DNA from: RGDT01 sp964630925
GTDB taxonomy: Bacteria > Planctomycetota > Planctomycetia > Gemmatales > Gemmataceae
NCBI GenBank assembly: GCA_964630925.1
Contig: CAZVZK010000042.1
Span: 1 to 64,000, forward strand
Length of the DNA: 64,000 bases
Direction of reading: 5' to 3'
Shown here: in pieces, positions 24,707 to 33,412 of the stretch
How the letters are laid out: each line of letters starts with the position of its first letter
Position numbering within the stretch: position 1 is the stretch's first letter
Position numbers and translations under genes: made by a program
Notes under the pieces: generated by a model
The model's input: the letters and a program-made list of their open reading frames with translations, nothing else
Told to the model about the DNA's origin: nothing
Database searches by the model: none

Positions 24707-25789
24707 ATGAACCGCGCTCCCGTCCTCTTCCGCGTTGACGGCACCTCCCTCTCGGGCCGTGAGAACTACTACCGCTGCCTCGTCTTCGCCGCCGCCCTGC
24801 AGCGCCGCCGCCGCCCCGTCGCGTTCCTGTCGCAGCTCGAGCCGGCGACGTACCTCGCCGCCGCCCTGCGCCGCGGCGGCAACGAGTGGGTCAACGCCGA
24901 GCACCCCGCAGGCTCCCCGGAGGACCTGGAGCAGACCCTGCGCGAGATCCGCCGCGTCAGGCCGCAGGCCGTCGTCATCGACGCGCCCGAGGCAGGCGAG
25001 GCCTACCTCAAGGAGGTGCGCGCCGCCGGGGTCACCGTCATCTCGCTGGACCACCTCGCCGCCACCCACTTCCCCTCGCACATGGTGGTCAACACGCTGC
25101 TGGGGCCGGGCCGCGAGAAGTACGACGTCGGCTGCGGCACCCAGCTCCTCGCCGGCCCGCGCTTCGCCGTCGTCCGCCCCGAGATCCGCCGCGTCCGCCC
25201 CATCCGCTCGCAGGAGCCGGCCCAGCCGTTCCGCGCCCTGGTGGCCCTGGGCGACGACGACCCCAATAACCAGGCCGCCGACCTCGCCCGCCTGCTCCTC
25301 AACAGCCCGCGCGTGGGCCGCGTGGACGTGCTCATCCGCCCCTACCACCCCGAGGTGGAGGCGCTGAAGGCGCTGGCCGAGGCGAACAAGACGGTGCTGG
25401 ACATCGCCACGGAGCCGTCGGAGTTCCCGCTGCGCATCTCGCGCAGCCACATGGCCGTGACCTCCGGCAGCTCGTGGGCGCTGGAGCTGGCGTGCGTCGG
25501 CGTGCCGCAGCTCGTGGTGGTGCAGAGCGAGGCCCACTGGCCGACCGCCCAGCGGCTGGAGGAGGAGGGAGCCGCGGTGTGCCTGGGCTGGCACTCCGAC
25601 GTGTCCGCCGCCACGCTCCGCAACAGCGTGACGCAGCTCCTGAGCGACCCGCTCGAGCGTGTCGGCATGGCGCGGTGTGGCCGCAAGCTGATCGACGGCC
25701 GCGGCCTGGACCGGCTGGTCACGTCGCTGGAGCTGATCATCCAGGCGAGCCCGCAGTCGGCGCAGCAGGCGTTCGCCGAGGCGGCGTGA
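24707..25789 (+). CDS. PseG/SpsG-like nucleotide-sugar hydrolase or glycosyltransferase-fold protein
   Basis: The 360-residue protein starts VLFRVDGTSLSGRENYYRCLVFAAALQRRRRPVAFLSQ, the N-terminal pattern of PseG (UDP-2,4-diacetamido-trideoxy-altropyranose hydrolase, GT-B fold), and carries LDHLAATHFPSHMVVNTLLG and a C-terminal nucleotide-binding half with MAVTSGSSWALELACVGVPQLVV. The usual G-GH motif after RCL is changed to GREN before it, so the enzyme may have a different substrate. No pseudaminic acid genes are nearby. Start 24707 begins the conserved part. It may serve surface glycan synthesis, by inference. Confidence 0.65.
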   Translation: MNRAPVLFRVDGTSLSGRENYYRCLVFAAALQRRRRPVAFLSQLEPATYLAAALRRGGNEWVNAEHPAGSPEDLEQTLREIRRVRPQAVVIDAPEAGEAYLKEVRAAGVTVISLDHLAATHFPSHMVVNTLLGPGREKYDVGCGTQLLAGPRFAVVRPEIRRVRPIRSQEPAQPFRALVALGDDDPNNQAADLARLLLNSPRVGRVDVLIRPYHPEVEALKALAEANKTVLDIATEPSEFPLRISRSHMAVTSGSSWALELACVGVPQLVVVQSEAHWPTAQRLEEEGAAVCLGWHSDVSAATLRNSVTQLLSDPLERVGMARCGRKLIDGRGLDRLVTSLELIIQASPQSAQQAFAEAA

Positions 25790-25913
25790 GCCTGGATCAG
25801 GCGAGCGGCTCTGGCTCACTCGATGCGCGTCAAGTCAACGAGGCGCTCACGCTGCGTGACTCGGGGCGCTGACGCAACCCCGCTCGCCCGAACAAGATCC
25901 GCTCACGCTCCAC

Positions 25914-27461
25914 TCACCGCGGCGGCTCTCGGAAGTCGGTGCGCGGCGGCACCCGGATGCCGTCGCCCGCCGGTGCCGCCGCCACGGGCGCGGGGGCGCC
26001 GTGCCCCTCCTCCTGCGCCGCCCGCAGCTTGTCGCGGCGCAGGTGGCCCACCAGCAGGATGACGGCCACCGACACCATCGGGAACGCGCTCAGGATGAAC
26101 AGGCCCGTCGCGTACATCTTCTTCGACGCCGCCGCCCCGAACACCGTCGGCCCCACGAACCCGCCCAGGTTGCCGATCATGTTGATGAACCCGATGGCCG
26201 CCGCCGCCGAGGCCGCACCCATGAAGATGGTCGGCAACGGCCAGAACGCCGGCAGGTGCGCGTACATGCTCCCGCCGACGACCACCGTCAGGATGACCGC
26301 CGCCAGCGCCCCCTGCCCCATCGCCACCGCGGCGGCGGTCAACACCAGCCCCACGGCGAGGCCCGTCAGCGGAACCACCGTGTGCCAGATGCGCTCGCCC
26401 GTCTTGTCCGAGTGCCACCCGTTGAGGAGCATCCCCACCAGCCCGAACAGGTACGGCAGGCCGGCGACGTACCCGGACCACTCCGCCGGCAGCCCCGACT
26501 GCGATTTGATCAGCGTCGGCATGAACGTCGAGAGGCCGTAGCTCGCCACGTTCATGCAGAAGTAGTACAGGGTCATCAGCAGCACCACGCCCGTCTGCCC
26601 GCCCCAGCCGTGGCCGTGCCCCGACTTCGCCGCCTGGTCGCGGGCCAATTCGCCCACCAGCCACGCCTTCTCGTCCGGCGGCAGCCACGTCGCCTTCTCC
26701 GGCCTGTCCGGCAGGAACCACATCGTCACCACCCCCGCCACGATGGGCACCGCCCCCTGGAGGATGTAGACCCAGCGCCACCCCGGCAGGTCCATCCAGT
26801 GGATGTTGTTCAGCATGTACTCCGACAGCGGCGTCCCCAGCAGCAGCGAGACCGGGATGGCCGACATGAAGGCGGCGATGGCCCGTGAGCGGTCGCGCGG
26901 GCGGAACCAGATCGACAGGTACATGATGACGGCGGGGAAGAACCCGCCCTCGAACAGCCCGAGCATGAAGCGCAGGAAGTAGAACTGCGCCACGACGCGG
27001 CTGTCCGGCTGCACCACCGTGGCCGGGTCCACCCCCTCCGGCACGTCGGCCCGGTACGGGAAGAGGAAGTTGAGCGGCCAGTGTTCGACCCCCGGCAGCC
27101 AGGCCATCCACCCGGAAAACCACTGCAGGCCGATGAAGCCGATCAGCGTGCAGGACAGCCCCCACAGGACGAGGATGCGCACGAACACCCACCGCGCCCC
27201 GTAGGTCAGGACCCCCTGCGTGCTGGGGATCTCCAGGATCCAGTAGCCCCAGAAGAACAGCCCCGTGCCGAACCCGGCGATGAACGGCGTGAAGCCGACC
27301 CCGCCTTTCTCCACCGGCCTGTTCATCCCCTCCATCGCCACCGATACGTTGGCGCGGTCGAGGTACGCCAGGATGTACAGGAAGAAAAGGTACGGGATCA
27401 GGTACAGCAGCACGCGGCGGCGGGTTCGCTCGGGGAGGCCGGCGTCGATCGGTTCGGCCAT
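25914..27461 (-). CDS. MFS transporter, anion:cation symporter type
   Basis: The 515-residue protein has about twelve TM helices and the ACS-family marks YLFFLYILAYLDRANVSVAM (TM1), a long extracytoplasmic loop after TM2-3 (about residues 135-180) and RFMLGLFEGGFFPAVIMYLSIWFRPRDRSRAIA (TM4 and loop). This family takes up tartrate, phthalate, hexuronates or similar organic acids with H+ or Na+. The substrate cannot be assigned. ATG 27461 fits the family start; the frame runs upstream into repeat copy C. The C-terminal 40 residues are Pro/Ala-rich and cytoplasmic. Confidence 0.85.
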   Translation of the reverse strand: MAEPIDAGLPERTRRRVLLYLIPYLFFLYILAYLDRANVSVAMEGMNRPVEKGGVGFTPFIAGFGTGLFFWGYWILEIPSTQGVLTYGARWVFVRILVLWGLSCTLIGFIGLQWFSGWMAWLPGVEHWPLNFLFPYRADVPEGVDPATVVQPDSRVVAQFYFLRFMLGLFEGGFFPAVIMYLSIWFRPRDRSRAIAAFMSAIPVSLLLGTPLSEYMLNNIHWMDLPGWRWVYILQGAVPIVAGVVTMWFLPDRPEKATWLPPDEKAWLVGELARDQAAKSGHGHGWGGQTGVVLLMTLYYFCMNVASYGLSTFMPTLIKSQSGLPAEWSGYVAGLPYLFGLVGMLLNGWHSDKTGERIWHTVVPLTGLAVGLVLTAAAVAMGQGALAAVILTVVVGGSMYAHLPAFWPLPTIFMGAASAAAAIGFINMIGNLGGFVGPTVFGAAASKKMYATGLFILSAFPMVSVAVILLVGHLRRDKLRAAQEEGHGAPAPVAAAPAGDGIRVPPRTDFREPPR

Positions 27462-27495
27462 GGAGAGGGGCCTCTTCGCGGGGGTGGGGGTAGGG

Positions 27496-27708
27496 GTAAC
27501 CGTTCGCGCGACTTCTGGAACTAGACAAAATGAGACGGCGCGGGCGGGCACGGCACGGATGCCTGCGGCCGGACCACCGGCCATGAAACGCAAATTCCCA
27601 GCGGGATTTGCATTTCAGGGGGGTGTGAGGGGGGGTGCAATGCAATGCAATTTGCCGACCCCGGCCACCACGAACGTCTCATTCCGTCCTATGCACATCC
27701 CCGGTTAC
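27496..27708 (+). repeat. MITE-like palindromic repeat, copy C
   Basis: The same order of blocks as copy A is present, intact: GTAACCGTT, CTAGACAAAATGAGAC, ACGCAAAT (27588-27595, one change from ATGCAAAT) and ATTTGCAT (27606-27613), the GGGGGGTGTGAGGGGG tract, three TGCAA units, CGTCTCATTCCGTCCTA and CGGTTAC. It separates the MFS gene from the plus-strand DedA gene. The 140-base remainder up to 27849 holds no recognised signal other than the DedA ribosome site. Confidence 0.75.
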
Positions 27709-27849
27709 GAGTAGGATACCGTAGCGGCGGACGGCGCGGGGGGCGAGGGCGCATGCCGTGATTGGCCTAGGAGCCGGGACGCCCGGCCGGGTAATCTGAC
27801 CAGGCCGCCTCAGGGACGAGGGGCGTTCACCGACGCGGAGGACGGACGA

Positions 27850-28527
27850 ATGGAGCTGATCCAGTGGGGCCTGCAACTGCTCCGCGACCTCGACCCGATG
27901 CTGACGAAGCTCGCCACCGAGAACATCGTGCTGTTCTACGGCGTGCTGTTCGCCATCATCTTCGCCGAGACCGGCCTCGTCGTCACCCCGTTCCTCCCGG
28001 GCGACTCGCTGCTGTTCATCGTCGGCTACGTCGCCTTCAAGGCCAGCGCCGCCATCTCCCTGCCGCTCCTCCTCACGCTGCTCATCGTGGCGGCGGTGCT
28101 GGGCGACGCCGTCAACTACTCCATCGGCGCCTGGCTCGGTCCGAAGGTCTTCCAGTACGAGAAGTCCTGGCTGTTCAACAAGTCGCACCTGCTCAGGGCC
28201 CAGTCCTTCTACGAGCGGTACGGCGCCAAGACCATCATCCTGGCGCGCTTCATCCCCATCGTGCGGACCTTCGCCCCGTTCGTCGCCGGCGTCGGCAAGA
28301 TGAATTACCCGAAGTTCGCCCTCTACAACGTGGCCGGCGGCGTCGCCTGGGTGCTGATCTGCGTCTTCGCGGGCTACTTCTTCGGCGGGCTGCCGTGGGT
28401 CAAGAACAACTTCGAGATGGTCATCATCGCCATCGTGTTGATCTCGGTGCTGCCGATGGCCGTCGAATTCTTCCTGGAGATGCGCCGCCCAAAGCCCCAG
28501 GCGGAGGCGGCGAGGCAGGCCGCATGA
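27850..28527 (+). CDS. DedA family membrane protein
   Basis: The 225-residue protein has the DedA/SNARE-associated hallmarks FAETGLVVTPFLPGDSLLF, GDAVNYSIGAWLG and RFIPIVRTFAPFVAGVGKMNY, with four to six membrane segments. DedA proteins are proton-coupled and include the undecaprenyl-phosphate and phospholipid flippases; they support envelope integrity. The E in the FAETGL motif and the R in RTFAPF that are needed for function in E. coli YqjA are present. GGAGGACGG lies just upstream of ATG 27850. It is monocistronic and converges on the kinase gene. Confidence 0.9.
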   Translation: MELIQWGLQLLRDLDPMLTKLATENIVLFYGVLFAIIFAETGLVVTPFLPGDSLLFIVGYVAFKASAAISLPLLLTLLIVAAVLGDAVNYSIGAWLGPKVFQYEKSWLFNKSHLLRAQSFYERYGAKTIILARFIPIVRTFAPFVAGVGKMNYPKFALYNVAGGVAWVLICVFAGYFFGGLPWVKNNFEMVIIAIVLISVLPMAVEFFLEMRRPKPQAEAARQAA

Positions 28528-28552
28528 CCCCGTGACGCCGGCAGCCCCTCGT

Positions 28553-31500
28553 CTAGCGGACGCCGCGGCCGTCCCGCGGCGTCGCGTCCCAGGTCTGGCC
28601 CCACGCCGTCAGGCCGCTGTCCCCCGCCGCGTGCAGCCTGTGGCCGTCGGCGCTGAACTCCAGCAGGTAGGAGCGGAACGACTGTCCGGCCGTGCGCATG
28701 GTCAGCAGCTCGGCCCCCGTCTCGGCGTCCCACAGCTTGACGACGCCGGCCGGCGGGCTGACCGTCTGGGCCGCCGTGGCGATCCGCCTGCCGTCCGGGC
28801 TGAACGCCGCCCCGCCGACCTGGCCGGCGTTCCCCTTCAGCCGCAGCCTCACCTTCCCCGCCGCCAGGTCCCAGACGGCCACCTCGCCGCCCCGCATCGA
28901 GGTGGCCAGTGCCCGCCCGTCCCGGCTGAACGCCATCGCCCCGCTCACCACCCCTTCCTTCACATGCAGCACCTCGGCCCCCGTGTCGGCCTCCCAAACC
29001 TTCGTCTCCATTGCCGCGCCGGCGGCCCACTTTCCGCCCCTCTTCCCGGCGGGGGAGATGCGGGCGGCCACGCGGCGGCCGTCCGGGCTGAACCGCAGGT
29101 CGACGGGCCGGCCCTTGAGGACGGTCAGCCTCTTGTTGGCGTCCACGTCCCAGACCTCCGTCCCGTCGTCGCCGCGTAGCAGCAGTCGGCGGCCGTCGTC
29201 GCTGACCTCCGGAGCTAACAGCGGGTACGGGCCGGAGTAGACCTCGACGCCCCGCGACAGGTCGAACACCTTGAGGCCGCCGAATGTCGTGACGGCGATC
29301 CGCCGGCCGTCGCCGCTGAAGATCGGGCCACGCGGTGGGGCCGCCGGCTCCTTCAGCGACACCACCACCTTGCCGGTGCCGGTCTCCCAGACGAAGATGG
29401 CGCCGTTCCGCCCGCCCGAGGCGGCGTATTTGCCGTCATTGCTGACGCGGATGAACGACAGGGCGCCCTCGTGCCGCTTGAACGACAGCAGCTCCTGGTC
29501 GGAGGAGTCGCGGACGCTGATGGCCGACCCGCCCGCCAGGGAGAACACGCAGCGGCGGCCGCCGTCGAGGCTCCAGGCGGAGCCCCTCCGCTCGCGGAAG
29601 TCGCTGCGGGCCGGGGCAGCCGTGGCATCCCAGACGCGCATCTCGCCACTCATGTCGATGGCCAATACCCGCCTGCCGTCGGGGGAGAAGGAGGCGGCGA
29701 CGGCGGGGGGGATCATGCCCTTCCACTCCTGGAGCTGCTCGCCCGTCGCCGCGTCGAAGGCTGCCCCCACCGGGTTGCGCTCGCCGGACCACAGCGCGAG
29801 ACGCTTGCCGTCCGGCGAGAAGGCCAGGTAGGAGGCGTTCCGCGTCGGGCGGAATGTGCAGAGAGGCCTGGCCTCGCGATCCCAGACGGCGGCCAGATAG
29901 GCCGGCACGCCGGAGGGTCGGGCCGAGCGGGACTGGAAGACGGCGATCCGCGAGCCGTCGAGGCTGAACAGCACCTTCGTGTTGTCCTGGGCGGACGGGC
30001 CGTCGTCGGCGGGGCCGTCGTTGGCGGGCCAGGGGCCGCGATGGAGAAGCTTGTTCGTGGCGGCGTCGCAGACCTGTAGCTCGTAGGCCAGCCGGCCTCC
30101 CTTGGCGAAGCCGAGCTTGGCGATGCGCGTGCCGTCGGGGCTGAGGGCCGCCGCCCCCGTCGGGCCCTGGTGCTCGACGGGCGGGGCGGCGGGGGCGGAC
30201 AGGTCGCGGATGAGGAGGCCGGGCACCTCGGGGTCCTTGATGCCGGCGGAGATGGAGTAGGCCAGCCAGCGGCCGTCGTGGCTCAGCATGGGGCCGAGGT
30301 CGGTGGAGGTGGCCCTGAAGCCGCGGCGGGCCGGCGGTGGGGTCTCGAAAGAGGCGGCCTCCTTGCGGGTGTCGATGTCCCAGACGGCGAGTTTGCCCTT
30401 GCCGGCGATGGGGATGGAGACGGCGACCCGTTTGCCGTCGCCGCTGAGGGCGATCCGCGGTTGGCCGGCCGCGTCGATGGGGAAGGACAACAGCTCCTTG
30501 CCGTCGGCCGCGTCCCACACGCGGACGGTGAGGGCGGTGATCTTCTCGGGGTCGCGGGGCACGAAGGCGGCGCAGCGGCGCCCGTCGGCGCTGAAGGCGA
30601 CGAAGTCCCCCGAGAAGGTGTTACGGGGGGACTTGCCGAAATCGAGCTGGATCGTGTGCAGGTGGGCGTTGGACAGGCGGTCCCAGTAACGCCACTCGAA
30701 GCCGCGCAGGTCCTTCTCGCCGGGGCCAGGCCGCGTGGCGTCGAGCAGCTCGGCGACCCGAGCCATGTTGCTCGACTCCCAGGCGTTCTGGAGGAGGCCG
30801 AGGTTCGAGACGTAAAGGGTGCGGCGCAGCTCCTCGCGGGCGGCCACGGCGTCGTTGCGCTCCTTCTGGGCGGAGTTCCGCTCCCTCTGGGCGGCCTCGC
30901 GCTCGGCCTCCTCCGCCTTGCGGGCCTTCTCCTTGTCGTCGCGGCCGAGCAGGGCGGCGGCCTCCGCGTGGGCGGCCCGTGCGGCCTCTCGCCAGGCCTG
31001 CATCATGCCGAACGCCGTCCCGGCCAGGCCCAGGCACAGGATGCCCAGCATGGCGGCGGCAACGAGGGCCGCCGTCCGGTGCTTGCCGACGAACTTCTTG
31101 ACGCGGTAGCCGAGCGACGGCGGGCAGGCCTCGACCGGCTCGTCGGCCAGGTGGCGCTGGATGTCCTTGGCCAACCCGGACGCGGTCTCGTAGCGGCGCG
31201 AGCGGTCCTTCTCCAGCGCCTTCATCACGATCCAGTCGAGGTCGCCCTTCACGAACGCCGACAGGCCGGCCGGCTCGGTCCCGCGCCTGCCGGAGACCCT
31301 CGCCAGCTCGTCGCCGAGGGTACTGAGGCGCGTGCTGGGCCTGGGCGGATCCTCCTCCTTGATGATGCGGCGGATCTCGTCGAAGGCGGCCCTCTGGAAC
31401 CGCGCCCGGTCGAACGGGGTGGTGCCGGTGAGCAGCTCGTAGAGGAGGACGCCGAGGGAGTACACGTCCGAGCGTGTGTCCACGTCGAGTGCGTTGACCT

Positions 31501-32257
31501 CCGCCTGCTCGGGGCTCATGTACAGGGGAGTGCCGATCATCTGCGCGAAGCGCGTGTAGATGGTCTTCTCGGTGAGGCTCTGGCCGACCGCCTTGGCGAT
31601 GCCGAAGTCGATCACCTTCACCACCGGGACGCCGTCGTGGGGCGCCACGAGGATGTTGCTCGGCTTGAGGTCCCGGTGGATGACGCCCTTGGCGTGGGCG
31701 TGCTGCACGGCCTGGCAGACGGACAGGAAGAGCTGCAGGCGCTCGCGGGCGGGGAGGCGCTGGAGGTCGCAGTATTCCGTGATGGGCACGCCCTTCACCA
31801 GCTCCATCACGAAGTAGGGGCGGCCCGTGTCGGTCGTGCCGCCGTCGAAGACGCGCGCGATGTTGGGGTGGTCCATGAGGGCGAGGGCCTGACGCTCGGC
31901 CTCGAAACGGGCGACCACTTCGCGCGTGTCCATCCCCGGCTTGATGACCTTCAGCGCCACCCTGCGGCGGACGGGCTGCGTCTGCTCGGCGACGAACACC
32001 CGGCCGAAGCCGCCCTCGCCGATCTGCTCCATCAGCCTGTACGGGCCGATGACGGTGCCGGGCCGCTCGGCGATGGGCTCGTAGCCGTCGGTCGGCTCCG
32101 GGCGATCGGCGAGGATGCCGCCGGTGGCATCGTGGGCGCGCAGGAGCGATTCCACCTCGGCACGCAGGGCGGGGTCGGGACAGGCGCCGTCGAGGTAGGC
32201 CGCCCGCTCGGCGGGGGGCAGTTTGACGGCGGCGTTGAAGAGGTCGTTCTCGGACAC
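28553..32257 (-). CDS. Ser/Thr protein kinase with C-terminal WD40 repeats
   Basis: This 1234-residue membrane kinase has a Hanks-type domain at about 70-390: glycine loop IGEGGFGRV (79-87), Lys103, HRDLKPSN (194-201), DFG (217-219) and SPE (248-250). A single TM helix (about 395-418) and a charged coiled coil (421-490) follow, then WD40-like beta-propeller repeats to the end (LSPDG/FSPDGRR and VWD units). The N-terminal 60 residues (PPAERAAYLDGACPD) are the short segment shared by planctomycete kinases of this type. The propeller would be extracytoplasmic or periplasmic. It is 69 bases downstream of an ECF sigma factor gene that probably works with it. Confidence 0.93.
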   Translation of the reverse strand: MSENDLFNAAVKLPPAERAAYLDGACPDPALRAEVESLLRAHDATGGILADRPEPTDGYEPIAERPGTVIGPYRLMEQIGEGGFGRVFVAEQTQPVRRRVALKVIKPGMDTREVVARFEAERQALALMDHPNIARVFDGGTTDTGRPYFVMELVKGVPITEYCDLQRLPARERLQLFLSVCQAVQHAHAKGVIHRDLKPSNILVAPHDGVPVVKVIDFGIAKAVGQSLTEKTIYTRFAQMIGTPLYMSPEQAEVNALDVDTRSDVYSLGVLLYELLTGTTPFDRARFQRAAFDEIRRIIKEEDPPRPSTRLSTLGDELARVSGRRGTEPAGLSAFVKGDLDWIVMKALEKDRSRRYETASGLAKDIQRHLADEPVEACPPSLGYRVKKFVGKHRTAALVAAAMLGILCLGLAGTAFGMMQAWREAARAAHAEAAALLGRDDKEKARKAEEAEREAAQRERNSAQKERNDAVAAREELRRTLYVSNLGLLQNAWESSNMARVAELLDATRPGPGEKDLRGFEWRYWDRLSNAHLHTIQLDFGKSPRNTFSGDFVAFSADGRRCAAFVPRDPEKITALTVRVWDAADGKELLSFPIDAAGQPRIALSGDGKRVAVSIPIAGKGKLAVWDIDTRKEAASFETPPPARRGFRATSTDLGPMLSHDGRWLAYSISAGIKDPEVPGLLIRDLSAPAAPPVEHQGPTGAAALSPDGTRIAKLGFAKGGRLAYELQVCDAATNKLLHRGPWPANDGPADDGPSAQDNTKVLFSLDGSRIAVFQSRSARPSGVPAYLAAVWDREARPLCTFRPTRNASYLAFSPDGKRLALWSGERNPVGAAFDAATGEQLQEWKGMIPPAVAASFSPDGRRVLAIDMSGEMRVWDATAAPARSDFRERRGSAWSLDGGRRCVFSLAGGSAISVRDSSDQELLSFKRHEGALSFIRVSNDGKYAASGGRNGAIFVWETGTGKVVVSLKEPAAPPRGPIFSGDGRRIAVTTFGGLKVFDLSRGVEVYSGPYPLLAPEVSDDGRRLLLRGDDGTEVWDVDANKRLTVLKGRPVDLRFSPDGRRVAARISPAGKRGGKWAAGAAMETKVWEADTGAEVLHVKEGVVSGAMAFSRDGRALATSMRGGEVAVWDLAAGKVRLRLKGNAGQVGGAAFSPDGRRIATAAQTVSPPAGVVKLWDAETGAELLTMRTAGQSFRSYLLEFSADGHRLHAAGDSGLTAWGQTWDATPRDGRGVR

Positions 32258-32326
32258 GGGTCGCTCTCCGTCAGGGTGGGCTCTCCTTCCATGCGAGAAC
32301 GGCGCGAATACCCCCGGCCGGAATTC

Positions 32327-32896
32327 TCACCCCCCGGGATTCCGCCCCTCGGCACGGAGCCACCGGCGGCGCAGCCACGCCCTGGCGTAGGCCCAATCCT
32401 CCTCCGCCGTCGCGTGGGACACGCCGAGGACCTCCGCCGCCTCCGCCATCGTGCAGCCGAGGAAGTAACGCAGCTTGACCAGCTCGGCCTTCCGCGGCGC
32501 CTGCTCGGCGAGACTGTCCAGCGCCTCATGCACGGCCAGGACTTCGAGCGGGTCCTGGGCGTCGGGCGCGGGCAGGTCATCGGCGTCGTGACGCGCCAGG
32601 CCGCCGCCGCGTTTGGCGGCGCCCTTGCCTCGCGCCCTCTCGACGAGGATTCGGCGCATGGCCTCGGCGGCGGCGGCGAAGAAGTGGCCGCGGCCGTCGA
32701 ACGACTGCCCGCCGACCAGACGCAGGTACGCCTCGTGGACGAGGGCGGTGGGCTGCAGCGTCTGCCCGGCCCTCTCCTGCGCCAACTTCGCGGCGGCGAG
32801 GCGGCGCAATTCGTCGTAGACGAGCGGCAGCAGCCGCTCGGCGGCCCCGGCCTCGCCCCGGCCGGCGGCGCTCAGGATGCGCGACACGTCATTCAT
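32327..32896 (-). CDS. ECF-type RNA polymerase sigma factor
   Basis: The 189-residue protein fits the planctomycete/TIGR02999-like ECF group: N-terminal ILSAAGRGEAGAAERLLPLVYDELRRLA, sigma-2 block LQPTALVHEAYLRLV and GRGHFFAAAAEAMRRILVERAR, and the sigma-4 helix-turn-helix LRYFLGCTMAEAAEVLGVSHATAEEDWAYARAWLRRR. In this group sigma activity is linked to a neighbouring Ser/Thr kinase rather than an anti-sigma factor, and a kinase gene is directly downstream. ATG 32896 begins the family-typical MNDVSRIL. Confidence 0.9.
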   Translation of the reverse strand: MNDVSRILSAAGRGEAGAAERLLPLVYDELRRLAAAKLAQERAGQTLQPTALVHEAYLRLVGGQSFDGRGHFFAAAAEAMRRILVERARGKGAAKRGGGLARHDADDLPAPDAQDPLEVLAVHEALDSLAEQAPRKAELVKLRYFLGCTMAEAAEVLGVSHATAEEDWAYARAWLRRRWLRAEGRNPGG

Positions 32897-32966
32897 CGGT
32901 GCCCCCGCGTCAGCCGACGCTCTGAACGGCATCGATGAGTATAGCGGCCCCTGAGGCGCGAGGCCG

Positions 32967-33298
32967 TCACCCGCCCAACACCACCGCGACGCCGGTGCCC
33001 TCGAACCCCCTCCGTGGCCCGAGGCAGAACGTCTCGAAGACCTGGTCGTCCACGTCGAGGGTGCTGCCATGCCCCTCGGCGTCCCCAAGCACCGTCCCGA
33101 TCAGGTCCACACTCACCCGCTCGCGGGCCACGCGGTCCGTGTGGCCCTCTCGTCGGCCTCGAAGTGCACGGCACGGCCCGGGCCGTGCCGGAACCTCAGG
33201 CAGCGGTTCAGCCCCTCGTCGTCGCCCGAGAGGCCGCACCCCAGCTCGCCCTGACCCAGGTACGCACCGGCCCCGAGCGCGGTGAACGTCTCTCGCAC
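32967..33298 (-). pseudogene. Hypothetical protein gene with a frameshift
   Basis: A GTG at 33298 preceded by GAGGAGG opens a coding-like frame (VRETFTALGAGAYLGQGELGC...RAVHFEADE). Near 33147 coding character switches to another frame that reads GHTDRVARERVSVDLIGTVLG and ends FEGTGVAVVLGG at 32967. Codon third positions stay GC-rich across the junction only if the frame is changed. Joined, the product is about 110 residues of unknown function. A base-calling error is the alternative. Confidence 0.45.
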
Positions 33299-33384
33299 CC
33301 GGCCATCCTCCTCACGCCGGCCGATCCGCCATGTGGGATGATTGTAGGCCGGGTTGAGCGAGGCGCCGGCCGGGCGAAACCCGA

Positions 33385-33405
33385 TGACGGGCGTGGCGCC
33401 CGTCA
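33385..33405 (-). terminator. Hairpin downstream of smc
   Basis: TGACGGGCG-TGG-CGCCCGTCA is a perfect 9-bp stem, 8 bases past the smc stop codon. On the minus strand it is followed by TCGGGTTTCG, so the U-tract is short. Confidence 0.5.
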
Positions 33406-33412
33406 CAGCCCA

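Noticed and set aside
30170..32938. Open frame of 922 codons opposite the kinase-WD40 gene
   Set aside because: Antisense shadow rich in Gly, Val, Glu and Leu; the kinase motifs on the other strand are unambiguous.
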